The notes under the pieces: generated by a model | The model's database searches: none | What the model was told of the DNA's origin: nothing | Seen by the model: only the letters and a program-made list of their open reading frames with translations | Made by a program: the position numbers and the translations under genes | Origin: Flavobacteriaceae bacterium | GTDB lineage: Bacteria; Bacteroidota; Bacteroidia; Flavobacteriales; Flavobacteriaceae | Direction of reading: 5' to 3' | Length of the DNA stretch: 8,578 bases | Assembly (NCBI GenBank): GCA_002700405.1 | Contig: PACY01000019.1 | Span: forward strand, 11,776 to 20,353 | Part shown: positions 7,240 through 8,578 of the stretch, in pieces | Position numbering within the stretch: the first letter of the stretch is position 1 | Layout of the letters: every line of letters begins with the position of its first letter

Positions 7240-8334
7240 TTATTGGTAAACACGAATATAATCAACTTCCATAGTTGATTCTAAAAAATTAGGATCAATA
7301 TCAAACCAACTGCCGCCCATAGCAACATTTAAAATAAAAAATGCTGGAGCGTCAAATGGCCAATTAGTTTCAGTTTTTGGTGAAGGATTATAGGTGTAAA
7401 AAATGTTATCATCTACAAAAAACTCTATTTTCTCAGGAGTCCAATTAATTGAGTAAACATGAAATTGAGTTGAATAATCACTAATTATTGTCTCTCCTTT
7501 TGTCCAAGTATCCCCAAAACTATCAGGAGTATGTATTGCTCCTGAAATTACCGTTGGATTATGACCCCAATGCTCCATAATATCGACCTCACCACATGCA
7601 GGCCATCCTACACTTTGATGATTAGCTCCTAACATCCACAATGCAGGCCAAGTTCCTGCTCCTGTAGGCAGTTTTGCTCTAATATCTACACGGCCATATT
7701 GAAACTCATATCTGTCTCTAGAAATAATTCTAGCAGATGTATAATTACTTCCATTATATGATTCTGCTTTTGCCGTTATCTTTAAAACACCATTTTCAAC
7801 TTTTACATTTTCTGCTCTATCTGTGTAATATTGTGACTCACCATTTCCCCAACCACATAAATCTGGACATCCTGTTCCAATTTCGTATATCCAATTTTCA
7901 GTATTAGGAGAACCATCTACATCAAATTCTTCTGACCATGTTGCTACTGGATCAGCCTCTTCAACATAAACTGTTACAGACTCAGAAATATTTACAGAAT
8001 CTCCAGTAGATGAATAAGCGTATACATATATCGTATAAGTATTAATTCCGGGATTAGTATAAGTGTATTCGTAATTTCCTGAGGAGCTTTCTATCTCTGC
8101 TCCACTACCAAATCTATATCCATATGTAATTGCATCATCTGCCGTTGCACTACATTGAATTATTCCACTACCATCACCATTTGGATTATCAGAATCACTT
8201 CCTGAAATAGTGACAGTAAGAGTTAAATTTGAAGGGAAAATATGTTCAACTGGTGGTGCTACAGTAGGGTCATCCTTTGAAGAGCATGAAATAAAAAATA
8301 TAAATACAAATATATAATTGATAATATTTCTCAT
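7240..8334 (-). CDS. Glycoside hydrolase family 16 endo-beta-1,3-glucanase (laminarinase) lipoprotein with PKD-like domain
   Basis: This is predicted to cut internal beta-1,3 bonds of laminarin. ATG 8334 gives 364 residues starting MRNIINYIF with a lipobox ending at Cys17 (FFISC). ATG 8346 would add four residues and is also possible. The Cys is followed by SSKDDP, which fits the Lys-(Asp/Glu)2 lipoprotein export signal described in Capnocytophaga and Flavobacterium, so display on the cell surface is likely. Residues about 37-125 look like a PKD/Ig-like beta sandwich. The GH16 domain (about 131-364) has WSEEFDVDG, WGNGESQYYTDR, GTWPALWMLG, the catalytic GEVDIMEHWG (nucleophile Glu249, Asp251, acid/base Glu254) and the end VDYIRVYQ. 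The laminarinase-type ExDxxE with Met before the last Glu favours beta-1,3-glucan over agar or carrageenan. It precedes the GH3 gene in a laminarin-PUL arrangement. Confidence 0.93.
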   Translation of the reverse strand: MRNIINYIFVFIFFISCSSKDDPTVAPPVEHIFPSNLTLTVTISGSDSDNPNGDGSGIIQCSATADDAITYGYRFGSGAEIESSSGNYEYTYTNPGINTYTIYVYAYSSTGDSVNISESVTVYVEEADPVATWSEEFDVDGSPNTENWIYEIGTGCPDLCGWGNGESQYYTDRAENVKVENGVLKITAKAESYNGSNYTSARIISRDRYEFQYGRVDIRAKLPTGAGTWPALWMLGANHQSVGWPACGEVDIMEHWGHNPTVISGAIHTPDSFGDTWTKGETIISDYSTQFHVYSINWTPEKIEFFVDDNIFYTYNPSPKTETNWPFDAPAFFILNVAMGGSWFDIDPNFLESTMEVDYIRVYQ

Positions 8335-8363
8335 ATTATTAAACAAGGTGCAAATATAAAAAT

Positions 8364-8578
8364 TTATGGTTGATTTGTAATTTTAATATACCACATATTG
8401 TTATCATACCCAACAGTCTTAACATAGATGCTATTTGAATCCCAACTAAGAATTTCATAGCTTAATCCTCCACCAACATAAAACCCTAAAAATCCATTTC
8501 CTGTAAAATTGATGTGTAATACATCTCCAGGAGCAGAGATAAACCAGTTAGCAGTAAAATCGTCAATTGGATAGAAGG
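8364..8578 (-). CDS. C-terminal end of an unidentified protein upstream of GH16, possibly a PUL glycan-binding lipoprotein (5' end cut)
   Basis: An open frame enters from the right edge and ends at TAA 8366-8364, giving the last 71 residues of a protein. It begins FYPIDDFTANWFISAPGD, is rich in aromatic residues and short beta-strand patterns, and contains GFLGFYVGGGLSYEILSWD and the end MWYIKITNQP. It stops 29 bases before the GH16 start on the same strand, so it belongs to the same operon. In flavobacterial laminarin loci a PKD-containing surface protein often lies between susD and the GH16 gene, and I recall tails with FxGxYxGxxxYEIL patterns in such proteins. That makes a glycan-binding role plausible, but too little is visible to name a family. 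A SusE/F-like protein is an alternative. That the frame is coding is well supported by its clean composition and in-frame stop. Confidence 0.65.
   Translation of the reverse strand, partial: FYPIDDFTANWFISAPGDVLHINFTGNGFLGFYVGGGLSYEILSWDSNSIYVKTVGYDNNMWYIKITNQP

Noticed and set aside
8351..8358. TATATTTG on the minus strand, a full match to the Bacteroidota -7 consensus, just upstream of GH16
   Set aside because: No TTG -33 element lies at the expected distance upstream, the 5' leader would be very short, and the gene sits in an operon. In DNA this AT-rich a chance match is likely.

Overview
The window is AT-rich DNA (roughly 30% G+C by eye, not computed). It almost certainly comes from a marine or aquatic member of the Flavobacteriia (Bacteroidota). 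Supporting signs are lipoproteins with short lipoboxes, one followed by a Lys-Asp-Asp surface-export-like signal; no clear Shine-Dalgarno sequences; a GH16/GH3 laminarin-type polysaccharide utilisation locus (PUL); and flavobacterial-looking protein sequences. No tRNA, rRNA, insertion sequence, CRISPR array or phage gene was seen.

Left part (1-2190, minus strand): two tightly linked catabolic genes. One is a dihydrodipicolinate-synthase-family enzyme, best read as 1-pyrroline-4-hydroxy-2-carboxylate deaminase. Seven bases downstream is a 2-oxoglutarate-semialdehyde dehydrogenase that runs off the left edge. Together they would turn the cyclic imine made from 4-hydroxyproline into 2-oxoglutarate for the TCA cycle. 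The epimerase and oxidase that would act before them are not visible and may lie beyond the left edge.

Middle part (2243-4411, minus strand): a housekeeping-type operon. In transcription order it encodes a small lipoprotein with a TonB-C-terminal-like domain, the Holliday-junction resolvase RuvC, and the radical-SAM heme chaperone HemW. HemW is the most unusual gene here. Its conserved N-terminus, with the CxxxCxxC cluster motif, is fully encoded, but no ATG, GTG or TTG lies upstream of that motif in frame. The position where related proteins have Met is ATC. The histidine of the conserved HNxxYW heme-binding motif is also Asn. A 57-bp AT-rich divergent intergenic region separates this operon from a lone plus-strand gene for a DUF456 membrane protein (4469-4954).

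Right part (4962-8578, minus strand): part of a laminarin (beta-1,3-glucan) PUL. It holds the tail of an unidentified protein (possibly a glycan-binding surface protein), a GH16 endo-beta-1,3-glucanase lipoprotein with a PKD-like domain, and a GH3 exo-beta-glucosidase lipoprotein. The signal sequences suggest that GH16 is displayed on the cell surface and GH3 stays in the periplasm: laminarin would be cut outside, imported by a SusCD pair presumably beyond the right edge, and finished to glucose inside.

No wholly new system was found. The strongest leads are the start codon and motif change of HemW, and the small TonB-like lipoprotein next to ruvC.
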